Assembly (NCBI RefSeq): GCF_037126465.1 | Contig: NC_088203.1 | Span: 98,518,668-98,582,667, forward strand | Reading direction: 5' to 3' | Source of the DNA: Ornithodoros turicata | Lineage: Eukaryota > Arthropoda > Arachnida > Ixodida > Argasidae | DNA length: 64,000 bases | In this document: piece after piece, positions 55,985 to 64,000 of the stretch | Position numbering within the stretch: the first letter of the stretch is position 1 | Layout of the letters: the number at the start of each line of letters is the position of its first letter | The notes under the pieces: generated by a model | Told to the model about the DNA's origin: nothing | Databases searched by the model: none | The model's input: the letters and a program-made list of their open reading frames with translations, nothing else | Translations under genes and position numbers: made by a program

Positions 55985-58250
55985 ACACACACACACAAAT
56001 AGAGATACGATGATGAGATGGGGCTGATGCCGGCCAGCAGGCTGGGCGCTGCCCCAGTGCCACTTGTACGTGATGAGAGATGATGATGGATATGATAAGG
56101 GGTCCGGTAATCAAAGCAGGGTGGAGAGGCCTGTTGATGACAAGAAGTCCCAGAGGTGATGCAGACCTTGGCGTGTATGAGCTGGACTGGACCATGGGCC
56201 CAGCACCTTGCCTATGGTAAAGGGGCGATGATCGATCCCATGCAGTTCGTGCTGCAATATCGCACGCTCCCGCTGGTAGTCCGGGCAGTCCATAAGTAGG
56301 TGGTGCAGGTCTGCACGCACACTGCATGCTGCACAAAGGTCCGAGGGCGCACGGCCAAGACGCTGCCTCATAACTGGTGTAAATGCAACATTCAGCCGCA
56401 TGCGGTGAAGCGTAGCAGCATGCGTAAGCAGGGATGCGTAGTGTCGCGGAAGGCGATGAGGAAGCGACAGGGAAAGAGAAGGATCCACTGCGTGGAGCAG
56501 AGAGTAGGGTGTAATGTCATGCAGCCACTGTGATCTTGTCTTGTCTGCAGAGAGAGCACGGACGAGGGCCTGACGATCACCTTTGGGCAAGATGATAGAG
56601 TGGGCTGAAGCTATATGATGACCCCGTAGGGCCGCCCGGTCGGCCTCTTCATTGCCGGGTACGCCGACATGACCAGGTACCCACTGTAATACTACGCAGT
56701 GGCCTAGGTCTAGCAGCTCCTTGTAAGTTTCAAGCACGTCAGCAACAATGGACACGAGAGGACCTCGAATGCCCATTGTTGCGAGGCATTGGATAGCAGC
56801 TTTCGAGTCTGTGTAGAAGACCCATGGCCGAGCTGAACACTGCAGGATCTTGCGCATGGCAAAGAGCAAAGCATGTAGCTCAGCACATGTTGACGACGTC
56901 AGATGCGAGAGACGGAAGATACCAGTTATGTCTTCGGACGGAATAATATAGGCGCATGCAGAGCTGGATTTTGTGGACGAGCCATCCGTAAAAACAACTG
57001 GAGTAAAGCCTGCATACAGCTCGCTCATCATATCCAGTGTGAGCGCCTTGGACACACCTGCAGCGACATCATCCTTTCTCTGCAGCCCGGGAACGGATAG
57101 TGAAGCACATGGCAGAGGGAGGGTCCAAGGTGGAGTTGAACGCGCCTGGGGTTCAACTTGAAAACGTGGCAGGTGAGGCTTTAGCTGTTGAATGCAGGAC
57201 CTGAACTTGTTATTCCTGCGACGGGAAAGCTTCAGCAGTAAAGGGTGGTGCCGGTGATGAGCCAACAAACGGAGATAGTGACGGCTCGTCTCATTAAAGC
57301 GCTGGATAGCAAGCGGAGTCTCTCTCGCTTCTGCCATGACTAAACAAGTATCCGTTGTTCTTGGCACGCCCAGGCACACACGAAGGCTACGTGCCAAAAG
57401 ACACTGAAGCTTGGACTCGGAGGATGGCGAAATCCCGTGTAATACTGGAAGGCTGTATAGGAGCGGACCACGCACCAAGGCTCGATGAATGGCCAAAAGA
57501 GATCGCGCATCGCAGCCCCACCTAAGGCCAGCAATGTGTCGCATTAGGGCGATCCCTTTGGAGAGTTTCGCCTCTAGGCCCGCTATATGTCTTCTCCAGG
57601 AGAGTCGGGAGTCCAGCGTTACACCCAAGAACTTACATGAGGTGGAGTACTGGAGCTGCTGTCCAGCCACAGAAAGACGATATGGAAGCATGTTCCTTCG
57701 CGTGAAGGCGATGACGTCTGTCTTCTCCCACGAGATATCTAAGCCTGCCGTCAACAGGTATTGATGTATGGAGTTAAGGGTTGACTGCAGTCGCCGCTGA
57801 GTGGCGGGGCGAGATTTTCCGGCAGTCCAGATGCAGATGTCGTCAGCATAAAGAGAGAAATAGACTTTCCTCCCTATGCAGTCCTTAAGACCGGCCATAA
57901 CTACGTTGAAGAGAAGCGGGCTAAGCACACTTCCCTGTGGCACCCCGTAGTCTGATGGAACAGGCGCAGTATCTCCCTCAGCTGTGCGGATAAACAGGGA
58001 CCTACCGCGAAGGAAATCCGTGATCCAACGCATGGCCCTTAATGGCAAAGAAGCACAAGTAAGCATGTATAGGATGAAAATGCGACTGACGGTATCATAC
58101 GCCCGTTTCACATCGAGAAATACAGCCACCATTATCCTTTAGCGGACCATTGCTTCCTGTGCTGCGGACACTAAGTCGATGATGGAATCCAGCGCAATCT
58201 GGTGCAAGTGATGTGGAGTTGCTGGCCTCACACTAGTCAAAGTCAAAACC
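55985..58250 (-). mobile_element. I-type LINE, 5'-truncated
   Basis: The body runs from a 5' truncation point near 58250, beside a partial family A MITE, to a 3' UTR that ends in a GTGTGTGTGT tract (55984-55997 on the plus strand). It holds the ORF2 described separately. The truncated 5' end is what target-primed reverse transcription usually leaves. Target duplications were not found. Confidence 0.75.
56111..58240 (-). pseudogene. LINE ORF2: RT, RNase H, C-terminal zinc motif
   Basis: The 673-codon frame starting at 58132 encodes an RT with motif A FLDVKRAYDTV (residues 5-15), motif B YGVPQGSVLSPLL (62-74) and motif C YADD (95-98). It also has an RNase H with all four acidic residues at D383 (FTDGS), E418 (CAELH), D442 (YTDSK) and D498 (NEEAD), preceded by the VPGHVG phrase. 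A C-x2-C-x6-H-x5-C type zinc motif (C600, C603, H610, C616) follows. RT plus C-terminal RNase H places it in the I superfamily. TAA at 58139-58141 is in frame, and similar protein sequence continues upstream of it (LDSIIDLVSAAQEA), so the true reading frame begins further 5' and is cut by both a stop and the truncation. Endonuclease and early RT motifs are missing. It is the largest intact coding remnant here. Confidence 0.85.
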
Positions 58251-58269
58251 TCCATTTCATTTTTTCTTA

Positions 58270-58415
58270 AAATCAGGAGCCTATTTTGTGCCATTATGCA
58301 CGGCACAAAATAGGCTCCTCCTCCCGTTTTCAACAAATCAGGGGCGAGAACGTTGTCATTCGGGATGATGGTTGGCTAGGAGCGTGCTATGTGGTGAAGT
58401 TCATTTTTAAGAGTG
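58270..58415. mobile_element. Family A MITE, partial copy
   Basis: Right arm as in 9490-9737 (CCCGTTTTCAACAAATCAGG, a GGTTGGCTAGGAGCGTGCTA phrase, and a TTAAGAGTG end at 58415). The left arm is reduced to a short hairpin, AGGAGCCTATTTTGTGCC facing GGCACAAAATAGGCTCCT. The LINE at 55985 abuts it. Confidence 0.7.
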
Positions 58416-58849
58416 TAGTGGAGGGCAAGCGTGCAACCTTCACCCCCGCACGCACACACACAAACACACACACCTCTTTTTTGGAGGCAGGCGTTGCGGA
58501 CAGTGCGGGTGTTCAGATGTTCCTATTATGAGATCTGAGAATAATCATTACGACCTGTGAGTAAAGAGCGCACTATTTTCACAAATGACCTTGAAGGTCC
58601 AGCTCCACGCCCCCCCCCCCCACCCCACCCCCTTGCTCCTCATCGGTACGCCCATGATTTCAAGCACATATGTAAGTCGTGCACTGTTTGGACGCTTCAT
58701 GGCTCGTCGGAAAGGGATATGCTAATGCATTCCAAAACGATCTGTATATTAAAACGCTACTGTTTTGACTCCCAAGCTATTAAATCGTGCACATATCCCC
58801 ACATAGCTAATACGCTCAAACTTCGGAACAACAACGGTCAGCGGCACGC

Positions 58850-59089
58850 TAGTGACTCTTCTTCCGAAATACCGTGTCTATACCGCACCCAAACAAAGCA
58901 TACAGAGTTTTAGGAAACCGTTGATAACGTGGCTTGAATCGAACCGTATTAACCGGAAACATTCAGTGGATAAGATTCTGAGTCACACAGGACTGCGATT
59001 GGCTCCGATAAGGCAAGGAAACCTTACCAACGGTGTGCTAAAACTGCCTAATATATATTAGCCAGTGTTAGTAGACCGCTGATAGCGAC
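58850..59089. repeat. Degenerate unit of the TGTTAGTAGACCG TIR family
   Basis: It contains AAACCGTTGATAACGTGGCT and GATAAGATTCTGAGTCACAC, shared with the units at 59835 and 59997, and ends with TGTTAGTAGACCGCTGATAG at 59066. The left boundary is not clear. Confidence 0.55.
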
Positions 59090-59819
59090 TGTCAGTAGAC
59101 CGCTGATAACATCGCCGTTAGCTTACCGACGCACTGCACTGCAACGACAAGGCACTGCGCTTGCCGTTCGAAGCCGCAAATGATCATCGGAGTCTGCACG
59201 AGACCTGTCGAGTGGATGACAGAGATAAAAAAAGGAGTAAATGCCGAAAAAAATGCGAACTTCAGAGTCGTGCGCACTGTGACCCCACCTTCAATTGTGT
59301 TGTAAATACGGCCATTGTCCTTCGTCGCTGTTGAAGCAACGACGTTTCGTCTCATCAACTACGGATGCAAGAAGTATTGGAAGGCTATTCGGGACAGGTT
59401 TTTCAAAGATTTGAAGGCGAGGGACCCACAGACAAACAAAGTTGTACGATGCAAAACATGCATGACATCGTGCTGTCGCTTCGCTCCATCCCGTCGGACT
59501 ATGATCAAATGACGACGGCGAAGCGTGGCGAACCCTGGCGAAATTTTGCGTCGGTCTGTAAACCAGCCTTAACTTTAACGAATGTTACTAGACCGCAACC
59601 GGTAGGCTACTGCATCTACCGCACCCTAAGCGGTAGATGTAAGCATCAGCATCATAAGCATAAGCATCAGCATGCTGGTAAGCATCAGCAGATAAGATTC
59701 GGAGTCACGCTCTTAGTCAAGCTTCCTAGCCATTTTTTTTCATTTTCTCACGCTCTCAGTCATTGGTTCCGGTATAGGCACGGCAAGTTAACGGCGACGT
59801 TATCAGCCGTCTACTAACA
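59090..59819. mobile_element. TIR element with MADF-like fragment, 730 bp
   Basis: Inverted ends: TGTCAGTAGACCGCTGATAA, then a CGCCGTTAGCTTACCG phrase on the left; on the right the reverse complement, ending GTCTACTAACA at 59819. It is the long member of a family whose short members lie at 59835 and 59997. Near 59360-59420 the plus strand encodes CKKYWKAIRDRFFKDLK, which resembles the last helix of a MADF domain (typically CK-x-RW-x-x-LRD-x-F). MADF proteins accompany PIF/Harbinger transposases, which makes this a possible internally deleted Harbinger relative. A GCATCAGCATAA-type microrepeat lies at 59643-59690. Confidence 0.5.
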
Positions 59820-59834
59820 CGCTCTATTAGTAAG

Positions 59835-59979
59835 TGTTAGTAGACCGTTGATAACGTGGCTTCCGAAGTAACGTGTCTATCGCACCCAACCAAAAGATAA
59901 GATTCTGAGTCATGCGCACTTCCATTGTTTACGGGAGGTACCGTAGCTTCACGGTGACGTTATCAACGGTCTACTAACA
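59835..59979. mobile_element. MITE of the TGTTAGTAGACCG family, 145 bp
   Basis: Complete short copy: TGTTAGTAGACCGTTGATAA on the left, its reverse complement ending CTACTAACA at 59979. The interior shares AAGATTCTGAGTCATGCGCA with neighbours. It sits 15 bp from the longer element. Confidence 0.75.
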
Positions 59980-59996
59980 TTAGTAAACACACGTTG

Positions 59997-60110
59997 TGTT
60001 AGTAGACCGGTGATAACGTGCCTTCCGAACTACCGTGTATACCGCACCCAATCAACTGATAAGATTCTAAGTTGTGCAGGCTGCCATTCGTTCCGGCAGG
60101 CAGGGTCACT
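59997..60110. repeat. MITE of the same family, right end missing
   Basis: TGTTAGTAGACCGGTGATAA at 59997, then GATAAGATTCTAAGTTGTGC. The right inverted end is lost and a T run (60111-60127) follows. Confidence 0.65.
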
Positions 60111-60129
60111 TTTTTTTTTTTTTTTTTCG

Positions 60130-61560
60130 GTACGTGCAAGGTGATCAGCGTCCCGGTCACATATATATGGTCCTTCAATTATTTCTACTTCTTTACCTTA
60201 GCATGCAAATTTAGGAGTATGGAGTAGGCGTTATCCATGTTGATGAAGCCTACATCTATACGGTTTCTCTTTTTCATCCCTATTTCTGGTTGGAGAACTT
60301 ACTGGGATAACAAAGGCTGCCGCGCACAGTGTTCGCATTACGTAAACAGTATACACATAAAAAATGTAACTCATTCTCTGAAGAGAATGCTAGGGGTTGG
60401 AATTAGCTAATTTGCTTGTTAGTGTTTCGTGGCCCGGTATGCTAAGAATGAGTATCGATGAAAGGTGAAATTTTAGTAGCGTGATTGCATGCCGGGAGAA
60501 GTAAAAGATGAAAGAAAACGACCACCTTCCACCAACTGAATTTTCGCCGAGAGACTCATTTTTCTTTCCTACGTCTTAGATTGGTGCGCTTTGTCACGAT
60601 GGCTCGTAATAAACATGAAATATATCGTATTACGACCGAGAATGTACATGTTCAGTTAAGAAGGCGCTATGGAGACGTGGACCGCTGTGCTCATCCCTTG
60701 CTGTTCTTTAAGCCCGTGTTCGCTCGTCTTATCAATCCTGCCCACGCGCCTGGCCGCGTATATGTAGCCGGTGTTTACAAAGGCTTAATCCTCAGGACAA
60801 AATGGAACATGGGGTTTTATGTTATGCAAGTCGCATTATGCCAAAATCGGGAACGTAAGCCAAAGGAGATTCCTTTTAACGCGTGCGATTTTGAAAACAA
60901 CTTTGATATTTCCGCCAGCAACGAACGCGTCTAAGTTTGTACTTGCTAAGCTTAATGGCCGAGTCTAGCTTGTTGCTTATTCATAGGTAGCCGAGAGGAA
61001 AACTGGAAAGCTCCTATGTTTACGTAAGTAGACAACGAGTGTGAAAGGTTCATAAGCGCTTCTGTAATGGAGTTTCACGCATCTGACATTCTGCCTGTCT
61101 CTTTGTTGTGTATCTCACATTACGTAGAAAAAGGAACGTTATTTTGCCTTCCCTCATCTTCCCTTATTATTTCCCCCCTCATCCCTTTTTAGTATTTCCG
61201 TCTTCTGTGCGCAATATGATACACTAATCAACCTTAGTACTATGTACATGCTACGTAGTACTGTGTAACTTAATGCATATTAGAATGTGATTGCTTTCGC
61301 ACAGGCCGGCCGGCGCTCCGAAGAACCCTGCACAGACTCGATACAAGCCCTTTTGGTGTCGTGAACGTATTGGGCCTGCTCTCCACCGACGTATCACAAA
61401 ACGTTCACTTGCGCCATTTGTTACAGACACAGATGATTCATCATTTTAATACCTTACCTTTACATAATCCTCATACTGGAACTAAGCAGCAACGCACAAC
61501 ACGGACTAAAGAACGACAGGGCAGCTGCTTATTAACAACTAACGAAAACGTACTGTCACA
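60130..61560. other. Mostly unassigned spacer
   Basis: Holds the open frame at 60599, described separately. Otherwise no domain or paired ends were recognised. Confidence 0.35.
60599..60934 (+). CDS. Unrecognised small open frame, possibly coding
   Basis: From the ATG at 60599 this gives 111 residues (MARNKHEIYR start, SASNERV end). It has an even, protein-like composition: basic N-terminal third (QLRRRYG), a hydrophobic stretch around LLFFKPVFARLI, aromatic residues around WNMGFYVMQVAL, and an acidic end. The upstream TTTCTTTCCTACGTCTTAG (60564-60582) could be a 3' splice site. I recognise no family. No signal peptide or membrane segment is convincing. It could be an exon, a transposon-borne gene remnant or chance. 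Confidence 0.25.
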   Translation: MARNKHEIYRITTENVHVQLRRRYGDVDRCAHPLLFFKPVFARLINPAHAPGRVYVAGVYKGLILRTKWNMGFYVMQVALCQNRERKPKEIPFNACDFENNFDISASNERV

Positions 61561-61566
61561 GTCTGT

Positions 61567-61660
61567 TTGCAACAAAATGGGGAGCACAAGTCGCTGCTGG
61601 TGATGGTACATTCACAGTACGTGCGCAGCTGCGAAACCTGCCAAACCACAGAACCAACCA
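61567..61660 (+). pseudogene. Ty3/gypsy integrase zinc-region fragment
   Basis: The frame encodes HSQYVRSCETCQTTEPTKSP, matching the C-x2-C end of the integrase H2C2 domain (usual form YVRSC-x-xCQ-x-x-K). The integrase resumes at 62640 after the LINE insertion. Confidence 0.6.
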
Positions 61661-62598
61661 AGTCCCCTCGCTCAAGCTCAAAGGGGCATACAAAGTCTAC
61701 TCGGGGAGCTAGCATCGACAAACGCGGAATTGCTGGCAACGCTGAAGCGCTGCAGAAGACAGGAGCCTAACCAACATTGTCATCACCACGGACTCACGGG
61801 GCGCTATTTCTCGCATCAAACACCACTACGAAAGATGAGCTGCTAGTGGCCTCTGTACCTAGTGGTGGAGGAAGAAGAAGAAGATGCTGCTTCGCAGGAA
61901 AGGCCCAGGCCACTGCGGTATCGCTAAAGTGGATGCCTTCTCACAAGGGCATAGCAGGCAATTACCATGCTGACGCTCTGGCCAAAGAAACCTGCGAGAA
62001 CCAGGCCGAAAGTCAAAGCTCCCCCAAGCATTTTCTGCTGTTCGAAATCAATTAGGGGGTATGTGTGGAGGCTACACCCTGACAAGCATACGAGAGACGG
62101 ATCTGCACCACCACTCTGTGCAACTGGTGGCCTGTCCAGGGCCGAGGCTTCCCTCCTTCTTCGCATCCGTTCCCGCAGTGCCTACAGACGCGCCCACGTC
62201 TTCAAACTCGGCCGTACCCCGAGCCGTGGATGTCCCCACTGTGGGGAAACAGAAACGGAGGAACACGTTATTATGAACTGCCCAGCTACTTCGGATGTGA
62301 AGACGCAGGCTGCAGCAAGCTGTGCAGCCCACCGGCGCATCTGATCCCCAACTCGAGGAGATTGTCTATCCTCGCGGCAACCTCCATCGTCGGAAGCTCG
62401 TCCAAACAGCTCTCCTGAACTTTTTGAAGGTCGTCGACCCACAAGGACGGCTATAGGAACACATGCTGCTTAGCAGCAAGTACTTTAACGGCCCTCCCCT
62501 TACCCTCCCTCCCTTTTCCCTCTCTCCCGAGCAACGTGCCGCCAGCCTAGGCAGGCAGACCGCTCGTTTACCCAACGTTACCACCACCACCCCTCCCC
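61661..62598 (+). mobile_element. I-type LINE 3' fragment inserted in the integrase
   Basis: Frameshifted ORF2 sequence: QRGIQSLLGELASTNAELLA (61676-61735, with the RNase H glutamate), TTDSRGAISRIKHH after a frameshift, VSLKWMPSHKGIAGNYHADA (61919-61978, with the last RNase H aspartate), and a zinc region GRTPSRGCPHCGETETEEHV with INCPA-type continuation (62208-62290). RT is absent. The 3' UTR is C-rich. GAACCAACCA occurs at 61651-61660 and 62599-62608 and may be the target duplication, though the ACCA repeats around the right copy make the exact edge uncertain. Confidence 0.7.
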
Positions 62599-62630
62599 GA
62601 ACCAACCAACAAACCAACCAACCAACAGGA
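62599..62630. repeat. (AACC)n-like simple repeat
   Basis: AACCAACC units lie at the 3' junction of the LINE; some may be the tail and some the duplicated target. Confidence 0.7.
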
Positions 62631-62635
62631 CGACT

Positions 62636-62722
62636 ACACTCCCGAGAAATTCTAGACAGACCATTTGCAGTCGTTTCTATTGATCACATCGTACCCATTA
62701 ACGATCGAGGGCACTGCTAACC
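62636..62722 (+). pseudogene. Ty3/gypsy integrase core fragment
   Basis: LDRPFAVVSIDHIVPINDRG corresponds to the start of the integrase core (first catalytic D in SIDHI). It ends at a stop at 62719. Together with 61567-61660 it is one integrase split by a LINE. Confidence 0.6.
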
Positions 62723-62864
62723 GTCACCGACGCTTAAGGTGTTCCATCACCGATATTTGTTGGTGACAAAAAAAACGTCACCGTCTCAAATTTATTAGGC
62801 TACGCGGACTCTGATTGGCTGGCTCTGCTCTAGGCTGTAAAATGATTCGTGTTCCCCTTTTGTT

Positions 62865-63085
62865 TTTGTTTTAGCGGCGCGAAGCAACTGTGTCCATGAG
62901 CGGCGTACAGATGTGGCCAGATGGAGAGAGAACTGCAGGAAAGGGTGGGGGACAGGGGGTTAGTGTGCGTCCTGGGCCGACTTGGGCCGGTGGTAGGGTT
63001 CGAACCCATGACCTCCCAGTCTTCATCACATCTTGGGCTACCACCAACGAGTGGATGCTTTCACCCGCTCGGCCATGCCGCTGGT
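62865..63085 (-). mobile_element. tRNA-derived SINE (Ruka-like), copy 3
   Basis: The minus strand begins ACCAGCGGCATGGCCGAGCG (A-box region), has GGTTCGAACCC (rc at 62998-63008) and a shortened body that lacks the GAACTGTGCCG part of copies 1 and 2. The 9-nt direct repeat CCTTTTGTT at 62856-62864 and 63086-63094 is a clean target duplication. Its tRNA-like head differs from copies 1 and 2 (a class-II-like variable segment), hinting at another tRNA source or subfamily. Confidence 0.8.
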
Positions 63086-63099
63086 CCTTTTGTTAGAAA

Positions 63100-63490
63100 C
63101 GAACTCTCTGACAACACCGTGACAATAGCGACAATACAATACTGTTACAGTACTGACAATACAATACTCTGACAATGCTGCAGAAGTGCGAGAAGATGTA
63201 AAGCGTGTTGGTCGAGTAACATGGCAACAAACGCGAAGTTGTCCGTCCTCTGTACAACAGTGTTTGTTCGCGTTTGTTACCATGTGACAATATTGTGACA
63301 TACTGTGGCAATACTTGTTGTTAGCAAGCAGCTATCCTGTCTTTCTCCTTGTAGTCCGTGTTGTGTGTCGCTGCTTTGTTCCAGTATGACGTATCGTTAC
63401 CAACTACCCCATATGAAGAAGCGTCTTAAGGCGGGGTAGATGCTGAACTGACATATCGCTGAAGGAAAGAGCAGCCAACGTAAGGGACAA
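63100..63490. other. Unassigned spacer with short inverted words
   Basis: TAACATGGCAACAAACGCGA at 63220 faces an inverted near-copy at 63267-63288. GACAATA-type words repeat around 63121-63176. No gene was recognised. Confidence 0.4.
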
Positions 63491-63491
63491 G

Positions 63492-64000
63492 GACGAACAG
63501 TGGGAACAAAGACAACTGCTCACTCGCAACTTTGGGTTTACTTCACAGTGGCACGTTCAAATACAGAAGATGTGCACGTGAAGACAATATGTAATTATAT
63601 GTAATGTGTAATATGTAATATAATACGAAGACAGTAAAATGTGCACCGTAGGTGCACTCGTCTGTGCACCTACTAACTAGTATACCTGGGACGCTATAGA
63701 AGCTGATAGGAAGCGTCCTTGACATTTTAATATTGAGTTTTAGCGCATCGTACGCTATCGCCTTTGCGTACGTTAGGAGTAGCATGGCGGTTCTGCTGCA
63801 CACTGCGTGAAGGTCTCTTTATGTTTTGCGCGTGAGCAGACCCACCAACGCTATCCCTTACGTACGCAAAGGCGATGACGTACGATGCACTAAACCTGAC
63901 TATTGTCTTCACATGCCTATCTCTCTGTATTTAAATGTACCGCTGTGAAATAAAACCTTCAGTTGCGAGTTACCAGTTGTCCTTGTTCCCGGTCTTCGTC
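63492..64000. mobile_element. Inverted-repeat pair with nested MITE, runs off the window
   Basis: 63492-63589 and 63901-64000 are inverted with scattered mismatches (GGGAACAAAGACAACTGCTC in the left arm faces its counterpart in the right). The right arm ends exactly at the window edge, so the outer boundary is not known. The plus strand of the right arm has an AATAAA signal (63950-63955) and looks like an element 3' end, possibly Penelope-like. The left arm is an inverted copy of it. Confidence 0.6.
63737..63895. mobile_element. TIR MITE, 159 bp
   Basis: Left end GTTTTAGCGCATCGTACGCT, then ATCGCCTTTGCGTACGTTA; right end is the reverse complement, finishing TGCACTAAAC. It lies in the spacer of the inverted pair at 63492. 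A single-ended copy lies at 9998. Confidence 0.75.

Noticed and set aside
59643..59690. CRISPR-like short repeats (GCATCAGCATAA)
   Set aside because: Units are adjacent with no unique spacers; this is a microsatellite in a eukaryotic transposon.

Overview
The window looks like eukaryotic, non-coding, repeat-dense DNA from a tick (Acari: Ixodida) or a close arachnid relative. This rests on the repeats: several copies of a tRNA-derived SINE of the Ruka type known from ticks, a second short repeat family with a tRNA-like B box, remnants of I-type and CR1/L2-like non-LTR retrotransposons, Ty3/gypsy pol fragments, a Penelope-like element, and many short inverted-repeat DNA elements. There is no prokaryotic operon structure. 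Almost all open frames are short, lack homology that I recognise, and overlap repeats or microsatellites. The species call is inference; no host gene was identified that would settle it.

Layout. 0-6 kb: three SINE insertions, a LINE ORF2 tail and a MITE. 6-10 kb: a 440-bp TIR element and a nearly palindromic 248-bp MITE (family A). 10-11.1 kb and 14.2-15.4 kb: broken Ty3/gypsy pol pieces; the second is interrupted by a LINE 3' end. 16 kb: an eroded mariner-type MITE. 22-24.7 kb: a LINE ORF2 tail, then a 5'-truncated Penelope-like element with reverse transcriptase and GIY-YIG domains, inverted ends and a 13-bp target duplication. 28-32 kb: a CR1-like ORF2 tail and three MITEs, two of them flanked by TA. 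33-37 kb: one MITE and LINE 3' ends. 41-49 kb: a possible SWIM-type exon, two long palindromes that share one hairpin motif, a CR1-like ORF2 tail between AAT microsatellites, tRNA-like repeats and a degenerate AATTACC-rich tract. 52.9-55.3 kb: SINE and tRNA-like repeats, a CpG-rich TIR element, and family A carrying a nested 635-bp TIR element. 56-58.3 kb: the best preserved coding remnant, an I-type ORF2 with RT, RNase H and a zinc motif on the minus strand. 58.8-60.1 kb: a cluster of one TIR family, one member holding a MADF-like fragment. 61.5-62.7 kb: an I-type LINE inserted into a Ty3/gypsy integrase. 62.8-64 kb: a SINE, and an inverted-repeat pair that encloses a MITE and runs off the window.

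Nothing here forms a pathway. The features work together only as layers of insertion: elements of different age landed inside one another, and the direct repeats at their edges allow the order to be read. The observations most worth checking are the perfect 88-bp palindrome with a hammerhead-like hairpin shared with a second palindrome, the Penelope-like element with both ends resolved, the exact empty-site match under the nested 635-bp element, and the MADF-like fragment inside a TIR element.
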